A stretch of DNA of 36,459 nt from Flavobacterium succinicans LMG 10402 (GTDB lineage Bacteria > Bacteroidota > Bacteroidia > Flavobacteriales > Flavobacteriaceae), in NCBI RefSeq assembly GCF_000611675.1, contig NZ_JATV01000021.1:1-36459 (forward strand), given 5' to 3'. Below are positions 25,776 through 34,291 of the stretch, one piece after another. Under the pieces are notes generated by a model. That model searched no databases and was not told the DNA's origin. It saw nothing but the letters and a program-made list of their open reading frames with translations. Position 1 is the first letter of the stretch. Each line of letters begins with the position of its first letter. A program made the translations under genes and the position numbers.

Positions 25776-27812
25776 CTAAAACTTAGCAATTCCTGCTTCC
25801 AACCAAGCTTGATATTCTTTTACACCAACATAACTAATGGTTGGCTTGGCAGTATTTAAATTATTTCCTTCTAAATCCGTCAACACATACAAAGGTTGCG
25901 TGTTGGTTTTGTATTTTGAAATCATAAAATCTGTCCATTTATCACCAATAGTTTCAATCTCTTCGCCTGTGCTTTTAGAAATAAATTGATCCTTTTTAGG
26001 TAACTCGCGTTTATCATCGACATACAATGAAATGACTACTACTTTATCTTTAAGAATCGATAGTACTTTTGGATCCGACCACACGTTGTTTTCCATTTTT
26101 CGGCAATTTACGCAAGCAAAACCAGTAAAATCAAGCATAATAGGCTTATTGACTTCTTTAGCATACGCCAATCCACTTTCGTAATCATCAAAAACTACTA
26201 TACCATGAGGGCCATTTTTGGCACCTTCTGGAAGTACAGCTATACTAGTTAATTTTGCGCTTCCTCCTACTCCGTTGGGACTTTCACTATATTCCATTGG
26301 AGGTGGAAAAGCACTAATCAATTTCAAAGGTGCTCCCCAAAGTCCTGGAATCAGGTAGAAGGTAAAAATTAAAGTCAATAACCCAATATACAAACGTCCT
26401 ACCGAAATAGACGCTATCGGACTATCATGCGGCAAAGTAATTTTTCCAAACAAGTACAACGACAAAGTTCCGAATATAGCAATCCAAATGGCAATGAACA
26501 CTTCACGCTCTAAAATGTGAAGCTGCAATACCAAATCAGCATTGGATAAAAATTTGAAAGCCAAAGCCAACTCTAAAAAGCCTAAAAATACTTTAACGGT
26601 ATTCAACCATCCACCTGATTTGGGTAACGAATTCAACCAACCCGGAAACATGGCAAACAACATAAAAGGCAAAGCCAAAGCTGATGAAAACCCTAACATT
26701 CCAATTACAGGAGCAATACCACCCTTTGAAGCGGCTTCTACCAATAACGTACCAACGATTGGCCCCGTGCATGAAAACGACACTATAGCCAAGGCTAAAG
26801 CCATAAACAAAATACCTATGATTCCACCACGATCCGCTTGACTGTCTACTTTGTTGGCCCAAGAATTAGGTAACATAATCTCGAAGGCGCCTAAAAATGA
26901 AGACGCAAAAACCAATAGTAAAACAAAGAAAATCAAATTAAACCATACATTGGTAGACAAGGCGTTTAAAGCATCGGCACCAAAAATACCTGTGACTAAT
27001 AATCCCAAAACCACATAGATTACAATAATGGAGATCCCGTAAATAATGGCATTTCGTATACCGGTGGCTTTATTTTTACTTTGCTTGGTAAAAAAACTAA
27101 CGGTCATTGGAATCATTGGAAACACGCATGGTGTTAATAATGCCGCAAAACCTGATAAAAAGGCAATGAAGAAAATGGCCCATAACCCATGTTCGGTCGC
27201 TGGAGTCTCGTCAGGAACATTTTCGGTACTTGAAGTAGCAACAGCAGGGCTAGTTACTGCTGTCGTATCAACAACTGTGGATGCAACACTCAATGAATTA
27301 GTGCTATCTACAGCGCTGTCAGCCGTGATTCCTGTGGCTGTGGTCGCCTCTGCTCCTTCACTATTAGCAGGAAGGGCAATGCTAAATTTCTTTTCAAGAT
27401 TAATACAAACCTCTTTACAAGCTTGGTAATTAATCACTATTTCGATCGTTTTTACTCCTTTATTAGTAACCGAAATTTCTTGAGTAATTTGAGCTTTCTT
27501 CTCAAAAAAAGTTTCATTTACTTCAAAAATATCATTGTAGGCGGTTCTTGTTTTTCCTTCTTTGGCTTTGCCTACCAAATTATAGTTTCCTTTTTGATTG
27601 GTAAAAGAAATTTCTAAAGGTAGTGGCCCACCATCAGGGGTAAATTGAGAATACACATGCCATTCATTTTCGATGATGGCATTCAGCGAAATCAAAAAGG
27701 TGTTTTCAGATTTTTTTTCAATTTTCGTAGTCCATTTTACAGGATCTAAAATTTGTGCATGGGTAAAGCTAAAAAGCAATAAGCTAATTCCTAAAATAAG
27801 GTACTTTTTCAT
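25776..27812 (-). CDS. dsbD: thiol:disulfide interchange protein DsbD
   Basis: The 678-residue inner-membrane protein passes electrons from cytoplasmic thioredoxin to periplasmic acceptors. A signal peptide (to about 19) is followed by an N-terminal domain with C132 and C136 (ACKEVC). An Ser/Thr/Ala/Val-rich linker follows (about 150-208). The membrane domain of about eight helices carries the redox cysteines C229 ([11 protein letters not shown]) and C348 ([10 protein letters not shown]). The C-terminal thioredoxin-like domain has C567-x-x-C570 ([13 protein letters not shown]). The cysteine spacing CKEVC in the first domain differs from the E. coli form but is usual in Bacteroidota. Its ATG follows the tilS stop without a gap (TAGATG), so translation is likely coupled. 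Confidence 0.93.
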   Translation of the reverse strand: MKKYLILGISLLLFSFTHAQILDPVKWTTKIEKKSENTFLISLNAIIENEWHVYSQFTPDGGPLPLEISFTNQKGNYNLVGKAKEGKTRTAYNDIFEVNETFFEKKAQITQEISVTNKGVKTIEIVINYQACKEVCINLEKKFSIALPANSEGAEATTATGITADSAVDSTNSLSVASTVVDTTAVTSPAVATSSTENVPDETPATEHGLWAIFFIAFLSGFAALLTPCVFPMIPMTVSFFTKQSKNKATGIRNAIIYGISIIVIYVVLGLLVTGIFGADALNALSTNVWFNLIFFVLLLVFASSFLGAFEIMLPNSWANKVDSQADRGGIIGILFMALALAIVSFSCTGPIVGTLLVEAASKGGIAPVIGMLGFSSALALPFMLFAMFPGWLNSLPKSGGWLNTVKVFLGFLELALAFKFLSNADLVLQLHILEREVFIAIWIAIFGTLSLYLFGKITLPHDSPIASISVGRLYIGLLTLIFTFYLIPGLWGAPLKLISAFPPPMEYSESPNGVGGSAKLTSIAVLPEGAKNGPHGIVVFDDYESGLAYAKEVNKPIMLDFTGFACVNCRKMENNVWSDPKVLSILKDKVVVISLYVDDKRELPKKDQFISKSTGEEIETIGDKWTDFMISKYKTNTQPLYVLTDLEGNNLNTAKPTISYVGVKEYQAWLEAGIAKF

Positions 27813-29120
27813 CTATATTAATTCAATTTTTAAAATGGTATTGTTAGTATCTTCAACTTTAAATCGTTCGTCAGGCCGCATTCCGATTATCCAAACAATG
27901 GCATCATTGGAACACAAAAGCCAGGTATTTTCTTTTTCTAAAAGTGAGCTTTTTTCATCTTTAAAAAACTTACTCACTTTTTTCTTTTTCCCTTTCATTC
28001 CCAAAGGATAAAAATAATCGCCTTCTTGCCATTTTCGGATCACTAAAGGATAAACTAGCTTTGACGCTTGGACAAATATAGCATTAGAATCTGTCTTTGA
28101 AATGTCTGTTACTTTACAAAACTCGAGTTTTAAGGGAATCTTAACTTTATCTTGATTTTTCTCGATGAAATACAAATCCTGTTCAGCTTCTTGTATTGGA
28201 CTCAAAATAAAAAAATCGCGGTCTTTTAGTAATCTGTAGTTTGCTGAAAAAACTTGTTTCCCTGATTGACTATCGACCAAATTGTAAATATCATCCCAAG
28301 CCGAAAAACCATATTCTTTAAGCCATTGGTACAAATAAGAAGTATAATTAGGCAAGCGCAATACTTGTTTTAAATCAAAATAAATGGCATCCTCTTCTTC
28401 TCTTGCTACTTGCTGATACACCATACTAGCCGCATCTGAAACCAATTCTTGTGCTTGTTGCAAATACTCCTGAGTCATTCCAAAAGCTTTTAAAAAATCC
28501 GGATTCAGTTCTTTGAGCATTGGAACTAAATGATGGCGAATTTGGTTGCGTAAATATTTATCCGAAGCATTGCTACTGTCTTCGCGCCACTGTAAATTAT
28601 TAACTTTGGCATATTCCTCAATTGTTGTTCTAGAAAAAGGCAATAATGGTCGAATTACCGCCTCGTTTTGCGCAGGTATACCCGACAATCCGTCTAAACC
28701 TGTGCCTCTTGAGAGGTTAATCAAAAAAGTTTCCAAATTATCATCGGCGTGATGGGCGGTTAAAACAAAGTCGAATTGATGCAATTCTAGTTGTTCATAG
28801 AACCAATCATAACGCAGTTCTCTTGCTGCAACTTGTGTCGAAAGTTTATAATCATTGGCAAATGCCTGAGTATCGAATTGAGTGCAATAAAAGGGAATTT
28901 GATGTTGAAGAGCATAATTTTGCACAAAATTCTGGTCTTCAAAACTTTCAATACCACGGAGTTGAAAATTACAATGCGCGATGGCAATGGTGTAAGGCAA
29001 TTGTTGCAATAAATGCAAAAGTACCATACTATCTACACCACCACTTACGGCTAACAATAATTTTTTGTTTTCGAGAAACGGAAATTGCGTTTGTAGATGT
29101 TGGTAAAAGAGGTTTTGCAT
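27813..29120 (-). CDS. tilS: tRNA(Ile)-lysidine synthase
   Basis: The 435-residue cytoplasmic enzyme attaches lysine to C34 of tRNA-Ile(CAU) with ATP, making lysidine. The N-terminal PP-loop domain has SGGVDSMVLLHLL and TAHHADDNLETFLINLSRGTG. A middle TilS domain and the C-terminal LKDRDFFILSP ... KWQEGDYFYPLGMKG motif follow. The start at the ATG 29120 is preferred: the alternative in-frame TTG at 29126 overlaps a perfect -7 box (29124-29131). It ends directly against dsbD (stop TAG then ATG). The box three bases before ATG suggests a leaderless or near-leaderless transcript. Confidence 0.94.
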   Translation of the reverse strand: MQNLFYQHLQTQFPFLENKKLLLAVSGGVDSMVLLHLLQQLPYTIAIAHCNFQLRGIESFEDQNFVQNYALQHQIPFYCTQFDTQAFANDYKLSTQVAARELRYDWFYEQLELHQFDFVLTAHHADDNLETFLINLSRGTGLDGLSGIPAQNEAVIRPLLPFSRTTIEEYAKVNNLQWREDSSNASDKYLRNQIRHHLVPMLKELNPDFLKAFGMTQEYLQQAQELVSDAASMVYQQVAREEEDAIYFDLKQVLRLPNYTSYLYQWLKEYGFSAWDDIYNLVDSQSGKQVFSANYRLLKDRDFFILSPIQEAEQDLYFIEKNQDKVKIPLKLEFCKVTDISKTDSNAIFVQASKLVYPLVIRKWQEGDYFYPLGMKGKKKKVSKFFKDEKSSLLEKENTWLLCSNDAIVWIIGMRPDERFKVEDTNNTILKIELI

Positions 29121-29123
29121 GCT

Positions 29124-29131
29124 CAAATTTA
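29124..29131 (-). promoter_or_regulatory. -7 box immediately before tilS
   Basis: TAAATTTG on the minus strand is an exact TAnnTTTG match and ends three bases before the ATG at 29120. No -33 TTTG is found at the usual distance, so this is tentative. Confidence 0.35.
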
Positions 29132-29187
29132 CATTTTTTTAATTAAATTCTTTTTTTAACTACTCAGCTTGTCTTGCTTTCAATTGG

Positions 29188-29355
29188 CTCCAGCTTTAGC
29201 TGGAGTTATAGGGATTGATTGTGTATTAGCTTTAGCCCAAAAAAAGCAGCTAATTTTGGCTAAAGCCTTTAAAAATTCTAATTACACCCCTCCCCTCCAA
29301 CTAAAGTTGGAGGCAATTAATATAAAAAAAACTGAATCCCTGAAACTAAAGTTGT
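29188..29355. repeat. palindrome family CTCCARCT..AGYTGGAG and GCTTTAGCC pair
   Basis: This lies in the gene-free stretch 29121-29584. Two near-palindromes share a design, CTCCAGCTTTAGCTGGAG (29188-29205) and CTCCAACTAAAGTTGGAG (29295-29312). They differ by compensating changes. A third pair, GCTTTAGCC (29229-29237) with GGCTAAAGC (29258-29266), lies between them. A degenerate copy (ACTAAAGTTGTAGGCAATTA) ends near 29362. These look like dispersed REP-like hairpins, not a gene. Confidence 0.65.
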
Positions 29356-29427
29356 AGGCAATTAAAATCAAAAGAAGCTGAGTAATTTCGCTTTTTTTGT
29401 TTCCAAATATAGACAATTGTTAGTCTT

Positions 29428-29526
29428 TAGCCCAGATAGGAGCGGCATCCTTTTTTTATTTTACTCTGTCAGGGTTTTGAACCCTGACAGAGTAAAATAA
29501 AAAAAGATATAGCGGATAGCTGGAAA
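29428..29526 (+). ncRNA. structured RNA-like element with 26-bp perfect hairpin
   Basis: The 5' block TAGCCCAGATAGGAGCGGCA, TCC and the 3' block GATATAGCGGATAGCTGG are those of the copies at 17698 and 20927. The central stem is a perfect 26-bp hairpin (29451-29476 with 29480-29505, loop TTG). It has an A/T outer part and a GTCAGGGTT core. It sits between tilS and pabB (both minus). The hairpin ends in A and T runs paired with each other, so it is not a normal terminator. Confidence 0.6.
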
Positions 29527-29584
29527 CCCTATTGCCAAAAAAGCCTATTGTTAGCGATCCTAAAAAAGTATAGAACTGTTTTTT

Positions 29585-30871
29585 TTATTCTAATACGGTT
29601 TTCATTGCTTTGGCTTTGAGCAAACATTCTTCGTATTCTTGCTCTGGCACCGATAGCGCCGTGATAGCACTTCCAACCGAAAAAGAAAGGTATTGTTTCT
29701 TTTGATTGTACAAAACACTGCGAATGACCACATTGAAATCGAAATCGCCTTCGGGAGTGAAATAACCTACTGCACCGCTGTACAAACCTCTTTTGGTTGC
29801 TTCTAAATCTTCGATAATTTTCATTGCCGAAATTTTGGGAGCTCCCGTCATACTTCCCATTGGAAACGTGAGGCGCAATACATCAATAACTGAATATTTT
29901 TTGTCCATTTTTGAGATGATGGTTGAAATCATTTGATGGACTTGCATAAAAGAATAAATACCACAAAGTTCTTCTACTTGCACCGAACCTTTTTGGGCGG
30001 TTTGTGATAAATCATTGCGAACCAAATCGGTAATCATAATATTTTCAGCGCGTTCTTTTGGATTTGAAGCCAAATCATCTTTTGCTTTTTCATCAGCCGC
30101 TGGGTCTTCGTAGCGTTTTGCGGTTCCTTTTATGGGTTGCGAAATCAAATCTTCTCCTTCTTTTCTCAAATAGCGTTCTGGCGTGGCAGACAACAAATAG
30201 TGTTGGTTATTTTTTAAGAAAACTGCAAAGGGTGGTTGCGAAATAGCGTTTAACTTTTGAAACTTATCGAGCGGTTGAATGGTTGCATTTTCTGCATAAA
30301 ATTCCATACAAAAATTGGCTTCATAAATGTCTCCTTTATGAATGTATTCCTGCATTTTTTGCACTTGCTCGATGTATTTTTTTTGGTCTATTCTAGCTTG
30401 TACTTCAACAGACTCGGAAGCAGAACTTTGTTGAGTAACAATAGTCGTAATATCTTGATAATCTTCTTGCAATTCGTCATCACATAAATGCAAATAGCGT
30501 GTCTCGAGCTGATTGCCTTTTAGCAAAAAAATCTTTTTGGGCTGAAAGAAGAATAAATCTGGGAAATCCAAGCCGTCAAAATTATTGGATTGCAAACGCT
30601 CGCTATCGTTTTTTAAATCATAAGACAAATAGCCAAACAGCCAATCCTTGGTCGTTTGCTGATACTGTTTTAAATCCTCAAAAGCATTATCATAATCGGT
30701 TTGCAGCAGCGTGAAAGCGTCTACTGCCAACAAACAATCATAACTGGAATACGCTTGTGGATAATTATTGCTATCCAAAAAAGCAACTTCACGAAACTGC
30801 TGTGCCCAATGCAAAAGTTGTTCCTTAAAAAGTGAAGGATTGTCTATAGTATAAAATTCAGAGACTCTCAA
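29585..30871 (-). CDS. pabB: aminodeoxychorismate synthase component I (PabB)
   Basis: The 428-residue chorismate-binding enzyme converts chorismate + ammonia to 4-amino-4-deoxychorismate, for folate synthesis. Chorismate-binding domain motifs: PIKGT with K248, ATPERYLR, GSMTGAPK (TGAPK 342-346) and TKRGLYSGAVGYF. The lysine in PIKGT (PabB) instead of alanine in PIAGT (TrpE) argues for PabB. The start is TTG (30871): no in-frame ATG exists until residue 173, and family N-termini (VSEFYTIDNPSLFK) support it. A TAATTTTG -7 box lies at 30891-30898. No pabA or pabC is adjacent, so partners are elsewhere. Confidence 0.9.
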   Translation of the reverse strand: MRVSEFYTIDNPSLFKEQLLHWAQQFREVAFLDSNNYPQAYSSYDCLLAVDAFTLLQTDYDNAFEDLKQYQQTTKDWLFGYLSYDLKNDSERLQSNNFDGLDFPDLFFFQPKKIFLLKGNQLETRYLHLCDDELQEDYQDITTIVTQQSSASESVEVQARIDQKKYIEQVQKMQEYIHKGDIYEANFCMEFYAENATIQPLDKFQKLNAISQPPFAVFLKNNQHYLLSATPERYLRKEGEDLISQPIKGTAKRYEDPAADEKAKDDLASNPKERAENIMITDLVRNDLSQTAQKGSVQVEELCGIYSFMQVHQMISTIISKMDKKYSVIDVLRLTFPMGSMTGAPKISAMKIIEDLEATKRGLYSGAVGYFTPEGDFDFNVVIRSVLYNQKKQYLSFSVGSAITALSVPEQEYEECLLKAKAMKTVLE

Positions 30872-30890
30872 TAATAATTATTTTAAGCTC

Positions 30891-30898
30891 CAAAATTA
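30891..30898 (-). promoter_or_regulatory. putative -7 box for pabB
   Basis: TAATTTTG on the minus strand is an exact TAnnTTTG match 19 bases before the TTG start. The -33 box is not clear. Confidence 0.35.
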
Positions 30899-31075
30899 CG
30901 ACAAAAAAATGCCTTCTGTCTCCTTCCTCAAAAAAATTGGCACACTTTTTAATAGGTAAAAAAAGTACTACTTCACTAAATAAAATTAGGTATTGATTAA
31001 AAAACTACCCTTACTCCATTTTGGAACTCTTATTTGAATTTTAACCCTTTTTTAATCTATTAAACTATTCTATTT

Positions 31076-31996
31076 ATGAAAACAATTGCAAAAGCAGGCA
31101 TCCTAGCCGTAATCATCGCAGTAGTACTATTTTCGTGCAAAAAAGCCGATATTGCGGTAGAAGAAACCGCCGATTACGCTGCAGCTGTTGCCGATAGCGC
31201 AACCGTAAGCAACACCCAAGAAAAAACGAGTACAACTCCTAAAACTGTAGAAAAAAGGAAGCTCATTCGAACAGCAGATATCAAATTCAAAGTAAAAAGT
31301 GTCGTACAATCGACCAACTTGATTGAGAATACCACTAAAAAATGGGGTGGTTTGGTTACGTACTCCAACCTTCAAAGTACCATAAATGACAAAATAAGTA
31401 CTAAAATTAGTCAAGACAGCACGCTAGAAACCACTAAATACCAAGTTAAAAACACCATCACCCTTCGTGTACCGCAACAAAATATGGATACCGTGGTAAA
31501 AGAAATTGCCAAAGAGATTGATTATTTAGACTACCGATTAATCAAAGCAGATGATGTAGCGCTACGATTACTATCCAATGAATTGTTGCAAAAAAGAAGT
31601 GCTACCAGTGAAAAAAGAGTAGCCAATGCCATTGATACAAAAGGTAAAAAAATCAATGATGTAATGAAAGCCGAAACGCAACTTGAAAATCAAAAAGCTG
31701 CAAGTGATACTAGTGTTATAGAAAATTTATCGCTGCAAGACCAAATCAATTACAGCACCATTACCCTTCAGTTGTACCAAAGAGAAGTTGTAAAACAGGA
31801 ATTGGTAGCCAATGAAAAACAAGGGTATTACTTTGAGCCAGCTATTGGAATTCAAATTTTGGATGCGTTGCAATCTGGCTGGTTTCATTTACTGTCGTTG
31901 GTAGTTTTCCTTTTGAAATTATGGTGGTTAGCGCTCATTGGTTTAGTACTATACTGGATATTCAAGAAAGTGCCTTTCATAAAAAATATAAAATAA
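31076..31996 (+). CDS. DUF4349 domain-containing lipoprotein
   Basis: The 306-residue protein starts with a type II signal peptide (hydrophobic ILAVIIAVVLFSC, lipidated C21). A Thr/Ala-rich linker follows. A DUF4349 domain covers about 60-270: IRTADIKFKVKSV, then TLRVPQQNMDTVVKEI, then DYRLIKADDV and a coiled-coil-like helical part. A C-terminal membrane helix (about 270-300, LLSLVVFLLKLWWLALIGLVLYW) and short basic tail end the protein. The layout (lipid anchor at one end, helix at the other) suggests a periplasmic protein linking membranes or held at the inner membrane. Family function is unknown. It is divergent from pabB, 204 bases apart. Confidence 0.88.
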   Translation: MKTIAKAGILAVIIAVVLFSCKKADIAVEETADYAAAVADSATVSNTQEKTSTTPKTVEKRKLIRTADIKFKVKSVVQSTNLIENTTKKWGGLVTYSNLQSTINDKISTKISQDSTLETTKYQVKNTITLRVPQQNMDTVVKEIAKEIDYLDYRLIKADDVALRLLSNELLQKRSATSEKRVANAIDTKGKKINDVMKAETQLENQKAASDTSVIENLSLQDQINYSTITLQLYQREVVKQELVANEKQGYYFEPAIGIQILDALQSGWFHLLSLVVFLLKLWWLALIGLVLYWIFKKVPFIKNIK

Positions 31997-32284
31997 AGTC
32001 TGTATTTTCATTAGCTTAAAAATCAAAATCCGAAAAACAAGACTCGCAATTCACTATTTATCAATATTTTACTTAAATTTGATAGACGATTAAACATTTC
32101 CTAAAAAAATAGTTTTAAAAGTAGTACCAAACCAAGAAATGATTCGTTGTTGATTTCAAAAAAAGTAACCCCTAAAATATATTGTAAATATGAAATCGCC
32201 AGTAACAAAAGGTTTGTTGCAAACAAACACCGATAAGCAAAAAGCGATACCATATATGACCGCTAACAAATAAATTTTACATAT

Positions 32285-32659
32285 ATGAAAGTAGCCACTA
32301 CTATTATTCGAATTTTGATTGGACTCTTACTACTGTTCGCCTCCATCAGTTATTTTTTTCATTTAGTGCCTGAGCCTGAAACAACAGGAAATTTTAAAGC
32401 CTTCAATGTAGGATTGGTAGCTGCAACCTATCTTATGCCTCTAGCCAAGGGAATTGAACTTTTATGCGGATTAGCTTTTGTTAGCAATCGTTTTGTGACT
32501 TTAGCCAATATTTTGATTCTTCCCATCACGATAAACATATTGTTCATCAATATCTTTTTAGCTCCCGAGGGTATCCCGATTGCTGGCGCTTTATTCTTGG
32601 GGAATTTATTTTTGATTTATCGCTATTGGGACAATTACAAAAGCATTTTTACTCCTTGA
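32285..32659 (+). CDS. DoxX-like small membrane protein
   Basis: The 124-residue protein has four predicted membrane helices (about 6-26, 44-66, 71-92 and 96-113). The first is preceded by a basic residue (MKVATTIIRILIGLLLLFASISYFFH). Loops include PEPETTGNFKAF. The four-helix size and pattern LPLAKGIELLCGLAF resemble the DoxX family (terminal quinol oxidase subunit-like), which has no single known role. It is alone with a strong bidirectional terminator. An upstream stretch of 288 bases (31997-32284) shows no other feature. Confidence 0.7.
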   Translation: MKVATTIIRILIGLLLLFASISYFFHLVPEPETTGNFKAFNVGLVAATYLMPLAKGIELLCGLAFVSNRFVTLANILILPITINILFINIFLAPEGIPIAGALFLGNLFLIYRYWDNYKSIFTP

Positions 32660-32670
32660 TTTAAAAAACA

Positions 32671-32700
32671 AAACCCGTCTCATTATCACGAGACGGGTTT
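32671..32700. terminator. bidirectional terminator between DoxX-like gene and lpdA
   Basis: AAACCCGTCTC (32671-32681) pairs perfectly with GAGACGGGTTT (32690-32700), 8-nt loop, between two convergent genes. Confidence 0.8.
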
Positions 32701-32721
32701 CTTATTTTTGAAAGTTACGTT

Positions 32722-34125
32722 TTATACGTGTAACGCTCTATTATCTGTAGCAGCTAATGCCGCTTCTTTTATCGCTTCCGCAAAAGTAGGATGCGCGTGT
32801 GACATTCTAGAAATATCTTCGGCTGAAGCTTTAAATTCCATAGCAGTCACTGCTTCTGCAATCAAATCGGCTGTTCTAGCTCCAATCATATGAACACCAA
32901 GAACTTCATCCGTTTTCGCATCAGCAAGGATTTTTACAAAACCATCTAAATCTGCACTAGCACGTGCACGACCCAAAGCTTTGAAAGGGAAATTACCCAC
33001 TTTGTAGGCTACTCCTGCCGCTTTCAATTGTTCTTCTGTTTGTCCAACAGCAGCAACTTCTGGCCAAGTGTAGACAACACCAGGAATTAAATTATAATCG
33101 ATATGTGGTTTTTGACCTGCTAAGATTTCAGCTACCATTGTACCTTCTTCCTCAGCTTTGTGAGCCAACATCGCGCCACGCACCACATCACCAATAGCGT
33201 AGATGTTTGGAGTAGATGTTTGCAAGTGGTCATTCACTTCGATTTGACCTCTGTCAGAGATTTTAACACCCGCTTTATCTGCATTCAATCCGTCAGTATA
33301 AGGACGACGACCAACAGAAACCAAAGAGTAATCTCCTTCTAAAGTGATGATTTCACCTTTAGCATTTTCAGCTTTCACGGTTACTACATCACCAGCTCTT
33401 TCTACCGATTGTACTTTGTGAGAAGTGTAAAACTTCATTCCTTGTTTTTTAAGGACTTTGGTCAATTCTTTAGACAATGAAGCGTCCATTCCTGGAATGA
33501 TTCTGTCCATAAATTCCACAACAGATACTTGCGCACCAAGACGTAAATACACTTGTCCTAGTTCAATTCCGATTACACCTCCACCAATAATTACAAGGTG
33601 CTTAGGCACTTCTTTTAATTTTAAAGCTTCGGTAGAAGTAATAATTCTTTCTTTATCGATTGAGATAAAAGGCAAAGAAGAAGGTTTAGAACCTGTTGCG
33701 ATGATGATATTTTTGGCTTCAATGGTTTCAGAAGTTCCGTCAGCTTTGGCAACCGCAACGTGAGTCGCGTCTACAAAAGAACCCAAACCGTTAAAAACTG
33801 TGATTTTATTTTTATCCATCAAAAACTGAACACCTCCAGAAGTTTGATCGACAACTGCTTGTTTGCGAGCAATCATTTTTTCTAAATTCACTTTAACGGC
33901 ACCAGAAAGTTCAATTCCGTGATCGGCAAAATGTTTAATTTCATCATAATGATGTGAAGAAGCTAAAAGCGCTTTGGATGGAATACATCCTACGTTTAAA
34001 CAGGTTCCTCCAAGTGTGGAGTATTTCTCGATAATTGCGGTTTTGAAACCTAATTGTGCGCAACGAATTGCTGATACATATCCTCCAGGACCAGAACCTA
34101 TAATGACTACGTCAAATGAACTCAT
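32722..34125 (-). CDS. lpdA: dihydrolipoyl dehydrogenase (E3)
   Basis: The 467-residue FAD enzyme reoxidises lipoyl groups of 2-oxo acid dehydrogenases and the glycine cleavage system with NAD. Visible: FAD-binding GSGPGGYVSAIRCAQLG, redox-active C42/C47 in GGTCLNVGCIPSK, NAD-binding IIGGGVIGIELG and the IYAIGDVV FAD motif. The C-terminal catalytic dyad is H445/E450 (HAHPTFAEAI). The sequence is complete. A TATTTTTG box (34154-34161) lies 28 bases before the ATG. The gene is not next to E1/E2 genes, so it may serve several complexes. Confidence 0.96.
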   Translation of the reverse strand: MSSFDVVIIGSGPGGYVSAIRCAQLGFKTAIIEKYSTLGGTCLNVGCIPSKALLASSHHYDEIKHFADHGIELSGAVKVNLEKMIARKQAVVDQTSGGVQFLMDKNKITVFNGLGSFVDATHVAVAKADGTSETIEAKNIIIATGSKPSSLPFISIDKERIITSTEALKLKEVPKHLVIIGGGVIGIELGQVYLRLGAQVSVVEFMDRIIPGMDASLSKELTKVLKKQGMKFYTSHKVQSVERAGDVVTVKAENAKGEIITLEGDYSLVSVGRRPYTDGLNADKAGVKISDRGQIEVNDHLQTSTPNIYAIGDVVRGAMLAHKAEEEGTMVAEILAGQKPHIDYNLIPGVVYTWPEVAAVGQTEEQLKAAGVAYKVGNFPFKALGRARASADLDGFVKILADAKTDEVLGVHMIGARTADLIAEAVTAMEFKASAEDISRMSHAHPTFAEAIKEAALAATDNRALHV

Positions 34126-34153
34126 AGTGTGTTGATTTATTTTTTTTGTGAGC

Positions 34154-34161
34154 CAAAAATA
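34154..34161 (-). promoter_or_regulatory. putative -7 box for lpdA
   Basis: TATTTTTG on the minus strand is an exact TAnnTTTG match. It implies a leader of about 25 bases; the -33 box is not evident. Confidence 0.4.
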
Positions 34162-34217
34162 AGCAATAAAGTTAGGTTTGAATACTACTTTTTAAGGTTT
34201 TTTTTGTGTGAATTTCA

Positions 34218-34262
34218 TCAAAAAAACGTGTTCCCTGTATAATCAAATACAAGTACACGTTT
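34218..34262 (-). terminator. terminator of the SDR gene
   Basis: AAACGTGT (34224-34231) pairs with ACACGTTT (34255-34262); an inner stem CTGTAT/ATACAA extends it. On the minus strand it ends in a T run and lies 29 bases beyond the SDR stop. Confidence 0.65.
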
Positions 34263-34291
34263 GAAACAACAAAATACTACAAATCTAACAG

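Noticed and set aside
29169..29357. 62-residue frame between tilS and pabB
   Set aside because: It runs through palindromic repeats, and its sequence is the translation of the repeats, not a protein family.
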